Source of the DNA: Alcanivorax limicola
GTDB lineage: Bacteria > Pseudomonadota > Gammaproteobacteria > Pseudomonadales > Alcanivoracaceae
Length of the DNA: 64,000 nucleotides
Reading direction: 5' to 3'
Assembly: GCF_019931215.1 (NCBI RefSeq)
Contig: NZ_JAIOUB010000001.1
Location: forward strand, 620,001-684,000
In this document: piece by piece, positions 45,595 through 55,100 of the stretch
How positions within the stretch are numbered: position 1 is the stretch's first letter
Layout: every line of letters begins with the position of its first letter
Notes under the pieces: model-generated
What the model was told of the DNA's origin: nothing
Databases searched by the model: none
Seen by the model: only the letters and a program-made list of their open reading frames with translations
Translations under genes and position numbers: made by a program

Positions 45595-47034
45595 TCAGTC
45601 TTTCGGGTACGCCGGATATTCCACACCGGAGATCTGCTGCAGGATACGTACCACCTGGCAGCTATAGCCAAACTCATTGTCGTACCAGACGTACAGTACG
45701 CAATGCTTGCCGTTGACGATGGTCGCCTCGGCATCGATCACTGAGGCATGCCGGGCACCCACGAAGTCGGTGGATACCGCATCCGGCGAGCTGATGAAGT
45801 CGATCTGGCGCTGCAGCGGTGAATGCAGGGAGACCCAGCGCAGATACTCGTTCAGCTCTTCCAGACTGGTCTCTTTCTCAAGGGTGAGATTGAGAATTGC
45901 CAGCGATACGTTCGGTGTCGGCACCCGGATGGAGTTGCCGGACAACTTGCCCGCCAGTTCCGGCAGCGCCTTGGCTGCCGCTGTGGCAGCGCCGGTTTCG
46001 GTGATGACCATGTTCAGCGGCGCAGCACGGCCACGGCGCGGCCCTTTGTGGAAGTTATCCAGCAGGTTCTGGTCATTGGTGTAGGAGTGCACGGTTTCCA
46101 CGTGCCCGACAACGATGCCGAACTTGTCGTTGAGCGCTTTCAGCGGCGGCACAATGGCGTTGGTCGTGCAGCTGGCCGCAGAAATGATGCTGTCGCTGTC
46201 GTCGATCAGAGCGTTGTTGACGCCATGCACGATATTCTTGAGGTCACCCTTGCCAGGTGCAGTCAGAATCACGCGGCTGATGCCCTTGCAGCCCAGGTGC
46301 TGGCTCAGACCCTCACGGTCACGCCACATACCGGTGTTGTCGATCAGGACCGCATTGCGAATGCCGTAGGCCGAATAATCGATGGTCTTGGGGTCGTTGG
46401 CATAGATGATCTTGATGAAGTTGCCGTTGGCGATGATGGCATTCTCTTCTTCATCCACCGCAATGGTGCCGGAGAAAGGCCCGTGCACCGAGTCACGACG
46501 CAGCAGGCTGGCGCGCTTCTGCAGGTCGCCCTTGCCGGATTCGCGCACCACAATCGCTTTCAGGCGCAGGCCATCGCCACTGCCGACTTTCTCGATCAGC
46601 AAACGGGCCAGAATACGACCGATACGACCGAAGCCATACAGCACGACATCCTTGTGCTCCGGACGATCGAGCTTGTTCTCCGTGGCATCAGACAACTGGT
46701 TGCGGACATATTCCTCAATGGACTGCCCCTGATTATCCTGTTTCCAGTTGACGGCCAGTTTGCCCACATCAATGCGGCAGGGGCCCAGATCCAGCTTGTT
46801 CACTTCCTGCAGGATCGGGAAGGTGTCCACGACAGACAGCTCAGCGTCCTCGATCTGCTTCACGAAGCGATGGGCCTTGAGAATCTGAATAACGGAGCGG
46901 TTAACGAGTGAACGGCTGTACACCGTAGTCGTGACGTTGCGCTCACGATACAGCTTGCCGACCATCGGGATCATGGCTTCAGCGATTTCTTCCCGGTTCT
47001 TCCAGCGTCCGAAGTGGTCTTCCAGTTTATTCAC
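45595..47034 (-). CDS. gap: long-form glyceraldehyde-3-phosphate dehydrogenase
   Basis: A 479-residue GAPDH with the catalytic SAASCTTNAIVPPLKALND motif and the NAD fold VVLYGFGRIGRILARLL beginning near residue 130. It is about 130 residues longer than classical GapA because of an N-terminal extension (MNKLEDHFGRWKNREEIAEAMIPMVGKLY) that also occurs in the homologue next to mfd and nqr in Pseudomonas. Glycolytic or gluconeogenic use cannot be told from sequence; the cofactor is probably NAD or NADP. The start is GTG 47034, and the extension is conserved, so it is real. Confidence 0.92.
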   Translation of the reverse strand: MNKLEDHFGRWKNREEIAEAMIPMVGKLYRERNVTTTVYSRSLVNRSVIQILKAHRFVKQIEDAELSVVDTFPILQEVNKLDLGPCRIDVGKLAVNWKQDNQGQSIEEYVRNQLSDATENKLDRPEHKDVVLYGFGRIGRILARLLIEKVGSGDGLRLKAIVVRESGKGDLQKRASLLRRDSVHGPFSGTIAVDEEENAIIANGNFIKIIYANDPKTIDYSAYGIRNAVLIDNTGMWRDREGLSQHLGCKGISRVILTAPGKGDLKNIVHGVNNALIDDSDSIISAASCTTNAIVPPLKALNDKFGIVVGHVETVHSYTNDQNLLDNFHKGPRRGRAAPLNMVITETGAATAAAKALPELAGKLSGNSIRVPTPNVSLAILNLTLEKETSLEELNEYLRWVSLHSPLQRQIDFISSPDAVSTDFVGARHASVIDAEATIVNGKHCVLYVWYDNEFGYSCQVVRILQQISGVEYPAYPKD

Positions 47035-47135
47035 GAGATCTGGCCCTCTGGTGACAGGTGTTTCGGGGCGCGCATTCTAGCGCTTTGGCGCCCGCTTATC
47101 CACCGGGAAAGCAAGGCTATTGCCCCGGCACACCC

Positions 47136-47720
47136 CTATCCCAACACACTCCGCAATCGCTGCCGCAACACGGGCACCACCTGCGCCTCGAACCAGGGGC
47201 GCTGCCGCAGCCAACGCGTATTCCGCGGGCTCGGATGCGGCAATGGAAACCAGCGCTGCTCTCTGGCTATCGCCGGGTCCAGGAAGGGCCTGACGTTCTC
47301 AGTCAGCGACGCTTGGCAACCGGGCAAATAGCGCTTCTGGGCATACTGCCCCACCAGCAGCACCAGCTCCACCCCCGGCATCGCGGCCAGCAACGGCGGA
47401 TGCCACAGGGGGGCACACTCGGGCCGTGGTGGCATGTCGCCACCCCGCCCTCGCCCCGGATAGCAGAACCCCATGGGCATGATGGCGATACGACCAACGT
47501 CGTAGAAGACGTCAGGGGGGATGGCCAGCCAATGGCGCAGCCGCTCACCGGACGGGTCATTCCAGGGGATACCTGTGGCGTGCACCCGCGTTCCGGGCGC
47601 TTGCCCGATGATCAACACGCGCGCTGTGGCGCTGGCCCGGACGACGGGCCGGGGCCCGAGTGGCAGCGCCGCCTCGCATACCCGGCAACTGCGCACCTCG
47701 TGCAGCAGTTCGTCCAGCAC
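47136..47720 (-). CDS. uracil-DNA glycosylase-family protein
   Basis: A protein of about 194 residues in the UDG superfamily (COG1573 type). Motif A reads IIGQAPGTRVHATGIPWNDPSGERLR and the C-terminal loop is PLPHPSPRNTRW. Four cysteines, SCRVC near the start and FCYPG...RPEC in the middle, could hold an iron-sulfur cluster as in family 4 enzymes. DNA repair activity is inferred. I chose GTG 47720, 6 nt after the tesB stop; the frame runs open inside tesB to 47873, so the exact start is unsure. Probably co-transcribed with tesB. Confidence 0.75.
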   Translation of the reverse strand: MLDELLHEVRSCRVCEAALPLGPRPVVRASATARVLIIGQAPGTRVHATGIPWNDPSGERLRHWLAIPPDVFYDVGRIAIMPMGFCYPGRGRGGDMPPRPECAPLWHPPLLAAMPGVELVLLVGQYAQKRYLPGCQASLTENVRPFLDPAIAREQRWFPLPHPSPRNTRWLRQRPWFEAQVVPVLRQRLRSVLG

Positions 47721-47725
47721 AGGGA

Positions 47726-48616
47726 TCAGGCGCGCGGCTCCTGAGGCCGCAGGCGCATCAACCCTTCCTGCGCCACCGTGGCCGCCAGCACGCCATCTGC
47801 ACGGTAGATGTAGCCCAGATTCATGCCACGGGCCCCGGAGGCCGAGGGGCTGAAGGTGCTGTAGAGCAGCCATTCATCAACCCGGAAAGGCCGATGAAAC
47901 CACATCGCGTGATCGATACTGGCAGACTGCACATGGGGCTGGAAGAAGTTCATGCCGTGGGGCAGCATCGAGGTCCCCAGCAGACCGAAGTCAGAGCAAA
48001 AAGCCAGCAGCGCCCGGTGAGTCGCCACATCCACGTCCAGCGTATCCGCAATGCGGAACCAGACCATGCGCGACGGGTCCTGGGGCTCGGCCTCGAAGGA
48101 GTTTTCCGGCTTGACCGGTCGAAATTCCACCGGTCGCTCGGCCAGAAACGCCTCACGGAAGTTCTCCGGTATCCGGTGCGCAATGCGCTCCCGCAACACA
48201 CGATCGGTTTCCAGTGTCTCCGGGGCCGGCACATCCGGCATGTCTGCCTGATGCTCGACACCGCCCTCTTCCAGCTGAAACGACGCTTCGAGGCTGAAGA
48301 TCGCCCGGCCGTGCTGAATCGCGGTAACGCGGCGGGTGGTAAAGCTCTTGCCATCCCGAATCCTGTCCACGTCATAGATGATCGGAATGTTGAAATCACC
48401 CGGACGCAGGAAATAGGAATGCAGGGAGTGGACTGGCCGGTCTTCTGGCACAGTGCGTGCCGCCGCCATCAGCGCCTGGCCCGCTACCAGTCCGCCAAAG
48501 ATGCTGCGCTGGCCGGTATTGCGGCTCTGCCCGCGGAACAGATTCTCTTCGAGCTGTTCCAGCCGGATGACTTCCAGCAGATCGCTGACTGTTTCTTTCG
48601 TAGCACGTTCTTTCAT
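47726..48616 (-). CDS. tesB: acyl-CoA thioesterase II
   Basis: TesB hydrolyses medium- and long-chain acyl-CoA in the cytosol. The 296-residue double-hotdog protein has the family start FRGQSRNTGQRSIFGGLVAGQAL, HSLHSYFLRPGD and the C-terminal active-site elements ASIDHAMWFHRPF, YSTFSPSASGARG and AATVAQEGLMR, corresponding to the Asp, Ser/Thr and Gln of E. coli TesB. ATG 48616 was chosen over an upstream TTG at 48643. It follows the papain-like gene by 65 bp on the same strand. Acyl-CoA turnover suits a lipid-degrading host. Confidence 0.93.
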   Translation of the reverse strand: MKERATKETVSDLLEVIRLEQLEENLFRGQSRNTGQRSIFGGLVAGQALMAAARTVPEDRPVHSLHSYFLRPGDFNIPIIYDVDRIRDGKSFTTRRVTAIQHGRAIFSLEASFQLEEGGVEHQADMPDVPAPETLETDRVLRERIAHRIPENFREAFLAERPVEFRPVKPENSFEAEPQDPSRMVWFRIADTLDVDVATHRALLAFCSDFGLLGTSMLPHGMNFFQPHVQSASIDHAMWFHRPFRVDEWLLYSTFSPSASGARGMNLGYIYRADGVLAATVAQEGLMRLRPQEPRA

Positions 48617-48681
48617 GACACGTTTCCCGGCATTCGCGCGCAATCAACAAGCCGCGCATCATACCATCTTTCCTGACGTCG

Positions 48682-50742
48682 TCATTGCGGTGTCGGCACA
48701 CCGTCCTCCGCCTGCAACGCCCCGGCGGGCAGTCTCGTCGCCCCCCAGCTGCGATGTACGTAGCCGATCACCCGATCCAGTTCCTCCTGGGAAACCTGGG
48801 CAGGTTCACCATACTCCAACGGATCGTAGTGAAAGATGTACAAGCGAGAAGCAAATTGCTCGAAGGGCAATGATGCCTCACCAAAGTGCTCGCCATTCCC
48901 GGCCGTCTTGACCACCACACCATCACCCCAGTCCTGCCCGCTGTCATTGTTGGGGTTGTAGAAATACGCACGCATATTGCCCGACGGATCCAGCGTGACG
49001 CGCAACAACGTAATAGCATGCCAACCGATAAAGCGCGCCGCGCTGTCGGTCACGGCAATACCGGCCGGCTGGGGATGAATCAACGGCTGGTTACCGTTGT
49101 AATAAGGGTGATACGCGGCATAGAAATGCCGCAGAAAGTCTTCCAGCTCGTGCAGCAGACCGGTAGCAACGTCAACATTGATACGAAAACCCCTGCCTGA
49201 CCACCAGCCATGGAACTCCGGATTGACCCAGCGATGCGGATCGCCCTCCCGGCCCAGGCAACGGCGCCCCATTTCTGCATAAATGCGGTCCAGGTGCGGC
49301 ACCACCAATAGCGATACGGGGTCCAGGTCCACGGGCACTTCCGTCGCCACGCCCCCCGCACTTTCCCGGGAAGAGATCGACTGCCCTTCGAAGTGCATGA
49401 TGATCTCGTCATCCCGCGCCGCCCAGGCCACCATTTGCAGCAGATAGTCGGGATCATTGCAGGCCCACATGGACAAGGCCCGGGCAGACTGGCAGGTCGG
49501 GTTGTTGCCCTGCCCCACCCCCAGCGGCAAGCCCATCATGCACAACACGCCCTCCAGCAAGCGGGAGGCCGGCGGCACGGCATCACCAAAGGTCCGCACC
49601 AGCCGCTGCTCGGCCGCCGCAGACAAGGGCAGTCGCAGCTGGCGCCACAGCGCTGGCGCGACCGGCGCCTGGTACAGAATGCCGCGTTCCAGCATCAACG
49701 CCAGGCCATATACTGCCTGCGCAGTATCCGGGTGAACCGCCGCATCGATCAGGGCATGCACCAGCTCCCGATAGCACAACAGACAGTCGCGACCGGTGGC
49801 CGACAAACCCAGACACTCAGCCAGCAAATGGTCGCTCTGTTCGGGCAAGTGACGCAGCATCATCGCGTGGTAAGGCGATACCAGACCGGTATCGTGCATC
49901 GCGCGCGCGAAGCCTGAGGCTTCATACTGCAACGCCGTGACATCCATGCTGTCCAGTCGGCGCTGGTACTCCTCCAGCCCTGGATCTTCCCGTGTCGCCT
50001 GGGTCGGGCCGTACAGGCTGCTGACCAGACGATCCGCCCCCTGGCCGCTGCCGCCCCAATTGATATCGCCGCTGCCCCGACAGACCGCAATCTGCGTGAT
50101 CATGTGCTTGACCATATCGACCTGAATCGGCCGCTGCTGCTGAATGCGCCAGATCTCGTCAATCAGTTGATCAATCACATGCTCATAGCCAATGGTCTCG
50201 GCCAGATAGCGAAACAGATTGCGCGGCACCTGGGCCAAGCGCCCCTGCTGGGCACGTTCAGCCTCGCCCGGCGGAGAGAACAGCATCTCCAGATTCAGCG
50301 CCAGAACCTGCGTCAGATAGTGGTGCGCCTGTTCGGAGGACATCAGCGGATGCAGAAACCAGGCCTGTGATACGGCAAGCAGGCGCAGCTCGCTGAGCGC
50401 TTCAATGACCACCAGATCCGCCTCGGCACTGCGCAAGGCGATACGACTCAGCGACGGGATCAGGATTTGCGGCGTTGCCCAATCAGATCCGGCAAACACA
50501 CCGGCCTGCTCTATGGCCTCGGCACGCGCGGCCACGGCAGCGCAGCCGCCATCCTGAAGCATCACCCGCCGGGCAGTGTCCAGCACGCGAGGCACCTTGC
50601 CCGGCTTGGCAAACGCCGGTGCACGGGCCATCACCGCCAGTGCCTCATCCAGCCTGACCAGCAGTGCATCCAGCTTCTGCGCTGCCTGCTCTGCTGCGTC
50701 GCGCGTCACGTCTGCGTCATCGGAATCCGTCACACCATTCAC
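48682..50742 (-). CDS. uncharacterised protein with papain-like Gln-Cys-His-Asn set
   Basis: I do not recognise a named family. The 686-residue protein has no signal peptide. Residues 1-400 look helical (for example 90-220). In the C-terminal part I see an arrangement like papain-fold cysteine hydrolases: Gln411 and Cys417 in GVGQGNNPTCQSARAL (papain has the same Q-x5-C spacing), His575 in FIGWHAITLLRV, and Asn596 in RAYFYNPNNDSG on the next strand. It could be a peptidase, a transglutaminase-like enzyme or an amidase. The upstream gene, 24 bp away, encodes an ATP-grasp ligase. The start is GTG 50742 or GTG 50733. Confidence 0.6.
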   Translation of the reverse strand: MNGVTDSDDADVTRDAAEQAAQKLDALLVRLDEALAVMARAPAFAKPGKVPRVLDTARRVMLQDGGCAAVAARAEAIEQAGVFAGSDWATPQILIPSLSRIALRSAEADLVVIEALSELRLLAVSQAWFLHPLMSSEQAHHYLTQVLALNLEMLFSPPGEAERAQQGRLAQVPRNLFRYLAETIGYEHVIDQLIDEIWRIQQQRPIQVDMVKHMITQIAVCRGSGDINWGGSGQGADRLVSSLYGPTQATREDPGLEEYQRRLDSMDVTALQYEASGFARAMHDTGLVSPYHAMMLRHLPEQSDHLLAECLGLSATGRDCLLCYRELVHALIDAAVHPDTAQAVYGLALMLERGILYQAPVAPALWRQLRLPLSAAAEQRLVRTFGDAVPPASRLLEGVLCMMGLPLGVGQGNNPTCQSARALSMWACNDPDYLLQMVAWAARDDEIIMHFEGQSISSRESAGGVATEVPVDLDPVSLLVVPHLDRIYAEMGRRCLGREGDPHRWVNPEFHGWWSGRGFRINVDVATGLLHELEDFLRHFYAAYHPYYNGNQPLIHPQPAGIAVTDSAARFIGWHAITLLRVTLDPSGNMRAYFYNPNNDSGQDWGDGVVVKTAGNGEHFGEASLPFEQFASRLYIFHYDPLEYGEPAQVSQEELDRVIGYVHRSWGATRLPAGALQAEDGVPTPQ

Positions 50743-50766
50743 CCTGGCTTTTCACACACTGAATTG

Positions 50767-51990
50767 TCACACATAGAAATCGAGATCTTCCTGATGCTTG
50801 AGCAACGTCTTCAGCGTATCGGAATCTTCACCGCGGAAATACATCAGGCCCCAATGGGTCCCGAATGCCGTGCGCTTGGTCACCGTTTCCTGTTGCGGCG
50901 GTGTCAGCTCATGGGATTCGAAATAGGGATGATCTTCCGTTTCAGCCGGAATCTCGAGACGGCTGACCACACGGCGGCGCGGGTACACACCAAAACAACC
51001 CGCATAGCCGTCAGCGTCCTCCACCTCTTTCGGGAAGAAACCGGTAATCTCTTCTTCCGTGGTCTTCGGATCGAATGACAGGATCAGTGCATGGTAGGCG
51101 TTAAAGCCATAGACCCGTTCCAGCAACTCGAACACCTTGAAGCCGGGCGGTCGGTAAGCCACTTCACCGAAATACATCTCGCTGTCACTGGTCACGAAAT
51201 ACTCGGGATGAATAAAGCCGAACTCGATATCAAAGGTTTTAACAAGTTTTTCAATCTGAGAGCGAATTTGCGGCCGATAACTCTCCAGTTCCGGCGACGC
51301 GGGTACAAAAACGGAATAGCCCAGCGACACATACTCGGAAATATTCAGAAAGCGAATCTTGCCATCATGGATCCAGGCCTCGACGGCAAACTCCCAACCA
51401 TCCAGATGTGACTCCATCAATGACGGGAATTCTTCATCGGGAATCGCGTCCACTTCGTCCGGTGTGCGAATCACGCGATGACCGAGGCAACCGGCTTTAT
51501 CAAACGCCTTGAGATGGATCGGATCGTTGGGATCGCCATCCAGCTTCAGCAGGGTCTGATTGACGCGCTTGAGAAAACGGATGACATCATCACGATCATG
51601 CGCTTCTTCGAAGATACCGACACGAATACCGCCCAGTTGTGCGCGGCGTTTCATCAGGGATTTGTCGCGCATCAGCATCGCCTGGCCCAGCAGACGCGGG
51701 TTATTCAGCAATGCCGAGTTGATTGCGCCAGCCCACTCCACCGTTTCCTCGAACAGCGGAATAGCAACATCAACGCCCATATCCTTGAGCGTCTGGGCAA
51801 TTTCCATGGAGCGATCATTGAGTCGCTCGAAATTCCAGGGGACATAGGGGATGTCGTGTTGCTGGCAATACTCTTCGGCCCAGTCGGGCGCGACGACGAC
51901 ATAGCGACGGTCGAAGGATTCGGCGGCTTCCACCGCATTGAGGCTCCAGCCCAGTAACGCGACAAAGCCCTTGTTCGGATCTTTCTTCAT
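50767..51990 (-). CDS. ATP-grasp domain ligase
   Basis: A 407-residue ATP-grasp enzyme, a fold that joins a carboxylate to an amine or thiol through an acyl-phosphate. Visible elements: N-terminal GFVALLGWSLNAVEA Rossmann-like start, the ATP loop IHLKAFDKAGCLGHRVI, EFAVEAWIHDGKIRFLNISEYV and the metal site FGFIHPEYFVTSDSEMYFGEVAYRPPG. The pattern resembles amino-acid ligase-like ATP-grasp proteins. ATG 51990 has GGAGG 8 nt upstream. The substrate is unknown. It is divergent from mfd and heads a leftward group with the papain-like gene, tesB and the glycosylase gene. Confidence 0.8.
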   Translation of the reverse strand: MKKDPNKGFVALLGWSLNAVEAAESFDRRYVVVAPDWAEEYCQQHDIPYVPWNFERLNDRSMEIAQTLKDMGVDVAIPLFEETVEWAGAINSALLNNPRLLGQAMLMRDKSLMKRRAQLGGIRVGIFEEAHDRDDVIRFLKRVNQTLLKLDGDPNDPIHLKAFDKAGCLGHRVIRTPDEVDAIPDEEFPSLMESHLDGWEFAVEAWIHDGKIRFLNISEYVSLGYSVFVPASPELESYRPQIRSQIEKLVKTFDIEFGFIHPEYFVTSDSEMYFGEVAYRPPGFKVFELLERVYGFNAYHALILSFDPKTTEEEITGFFPKEVEDADGYAGCFGVYPRRRVVSRLEIPAETEDHPYFESHELTPPQQETVTKRTAFGTHWGLMYFRGEDSDTLKTLLKHQEDLDFYV

Positions 51991-52187
51991 AATGCTGCCT
52001 CCATTACGTTGGCAGTGCATTGCTCGCCAGCGTTGAGACCAGCGAGGCCGTCAAGAGCGTAGACACCATACACTAGTCACGCAGTGACCACACCCCGCCC
52101 CCCAATCTGACAACCCACAAACTGGCGCTTTCACGGCTGGTTTCCGCTACAATGCGGCTCCCTTGATTCAGATAATTTCATCAGCCA

Positions 52188-55100
52188 ATGACGCTTCTTC
52201 CCTCCGCAGAGATGTTCCCCACCGGACCGGACCGGTTCCGTAACTGGCCAGGCCTGGACAGCGGCAGTCTGGCGGTTACGCTTGCGGCACTGGCGCAGCG
52301 CGAAACACAGCTTCTGCTGGTCATCACGCCGGACAGCAGTGCCGCGCAACAACTGGCGGACAGCCTCGCGTTCTATCTCGACGGCAGCGATGTGCCGGTG
52401 ATGCTGTTCCCGGACTGGGAGACCCTGCCCTATGACCTGTTCTCGCCCCACCAGGACATCATCAGCGAGCGGATAGAAGTGCTGCATCGGCTGCCTGAAA
52501 GTCGTCGCGGCGTGCTCATCGCCCCGGTCAATACCGTCATGCAACGGCTGGCGCCGCGCATGCAGATCAGCGGCAGCAGCTTTGCCTTGCAAGTGGGTGA
52601 GCGCTTTGACATGGACGCCACCCGTTCACGCCTGGCGGCCTGCGGCTATCGCCAGCGCGACAGCGTTTATGAGCACGGTGAATTCGCCGTGCGCGGTGCC
52701 ATCATGGATATCTTTCCCATGGGCACTCGCCAACCGTTTCGCGTCGAGCTGTTCGACGACGACATCGAGTCATTGCGCCTGTTTGACGCAGAGACGCAGC
52801 GCTCGGTGGATCAGGTCCAACAGATCACCCTGCTGCCCGCCGCTGAATACCCGCTCAGCAGCGACGGGATCGCCCATTTCCGCAATCGCTTTCGCGAGCG
52901 CTTTGATGTGGATCACCGGCAGTGCAGCCTTTACCAGGATGTGTCCGACGGCATTGCCAGCCCGGGGCTCGAGTATTATCTGCCATTGTTTTTCGATGAG
53001 ATGGCTACGCTGTTTGATTATTTGCCCGCAGCGGTGCGCCTGGTCGAACTGTCGGGCTGCGACGCGGCAGCAGAGCATTTCTGGCAAGAGGTCAACACAC
53101 GCCATGAAGACCGGCGCCATGACATCCGTCGGCCGATTCTGGCGCCAGCGGAGCTGTTCCTGCCCGTGGACGAGCTCAACCGCCACTTGCGCAGCCATCC
53201 CCGGGCGCGCCTGACCCCCGGCACAGACACGCAGGACGGCGTCAGCTTCGGCTTTACCCCGCCACCACAGCCTCCGAGTGACCGCATCGCCAACCCGTTC
53301 GCCTCGCTGATCGCGCTGCCCGCGCAGCACCCCGGCTTGCGCGTGCTGATCTGCGCAGAGACGCCCGGGCGTCGAGAGGCTCTGCTGGAATTGATGCAGA
53401 AACAGGGCCTGCAGCCTGAACTGGTGGAGGGCTGGCAAGGGTTCCTCGATGGCAGTGCGCCCTGGTCACTGACCGTGGGCGAGCTGGATCAGGGTTTCTG
53501 GGCGCCCGAGGCCGGCTATCTGGTGATCGCGGAAAGCCAGCTCTATGGCGAGCGGATCATGCAGCGCCGACGCCGCAAAGGCGGTCAGGAGACGACCGCC
53601 GATCAGGCCTTCCGCTCACTCGGCGAGCTGGTATCCGGCTCACCGGTGGTGCATATCGACCATGGCGTCGGCCGCTATCGCGGGCTGACCCACATGACGG
53701 TGGACGGCCAGGCCCACGAATTTCTGCTGCTGGAATACGCAGGTGGCGACAAGATTTACCTGCCCGTGTCGAATCTTCATCTCATCAGCCGCTACGGCGG
53801 CGGAGACCCGGAACACGCGCCACTGACGCGCCTGGGCTCGGATCAATGGGGCCGGGCCCGCCAGCGGGCCGCCGAGAAGATTCATGACGTGGCCGCCGAG
53901 CTGCTGAATACCTACGCCCGCCGCGAGGCACGTGAAGGACGCGCCTTCACCGTGCCGGAAGACGACTACAATCGCTTCGCCAGCGGCTTCCCGTTCGAGG
54001 AAACCGCCGACCAGCAGGCGGCGATCAATGCCGTGCTCAGCGATATGCAGGCGAACCGCCCCACCGACCGGCTGGTGTGCGGCGATGTCGGCTTCGGCAA
54101 GACCGAAGTGGCCATGCGCGCAGCGTTTGTCGCCGTGCAGAACAATACTCAGGTCGCCATTCTGGTGCCCACTACCCTGCTCGCCCAGCAGCACTATGAG
54201 TCCTTCAGTGACCGCTTTGCCGACTGGCCCGTGCACATCGAAGTGCTGAGCCGCTTCCGCAGCCAGAAGGAAAAGACCGACGTCCTGCGACGCCTGGAGG
54301 CCGGCACCGTGGATATCGTGGTCGGCACGCATCAATTGCTGCAGGAGTCAGTCACATTCCGTGATCTGGGTCTGGTGATCGTCGATGAGGAGCACCGCTT
54401 CGGGGTGCGCCACAAGGAGCGCCTGAAAGAGCTGCGCGCCGAGGCCGATATTCTCACCCTCACCGCCACGCCGATTCCACGCACCCTGAACATGGCCATG
54501 TCCGGCATGCGCGACATCTCCATCATCGCCACGCCGCCGGAAAAGCGCCTGTCGGTCAAAACCTTTGTGCAGCAGAAAAATCCCATTGCCATCAAGGAAG
54601 CGATCCTGCGCGAGCTGCTGCGCGGCGGTCAGGTCTACTTCCTGCACAACGACATCGACAGCATGGCGCGCTCGGCCGAGGAGATTCGTGAGCTGGTCCC
54701 CGATGCCCGGGTCGGCATTGCTCACGGGCAGATGCGCGAGCGGGATCTCGAGCAGATCATGTCCGACTTTTACCACCGGCGCTTCAACGTGCTGTTGTGT
54801 ACCACCATTATCGAAACCGGTATCGACGTGCCCTCCGCCAATACCATTATCATCGAGCGGGCCGACAAATTCGGCCTGGCGCAGCTGCACCAGCTGCGCG
54901 GCCGCGTCGGCCGTTCCCATCACCAGGCCTATGCCTTCCTGCTGACGCCCCACCCGAAGGCCATGACGCGGGATGCGGTGAAACGCCTGGAAGCCATCGA
55001 GCAAGCCTCGGATCTGGGCGCCGGCTTCATGCTCGCGAGTCACGATCTGGAGATTCGCGGTGCCGGTGCCTTGCTGGGCGACGAGCAGCACGGGCATATC

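Noticed and set aside
45823-46911. A 362-codon frame opposite gap
   Set aside because: Antisense shadow of the conserved dehydrogenase gene.
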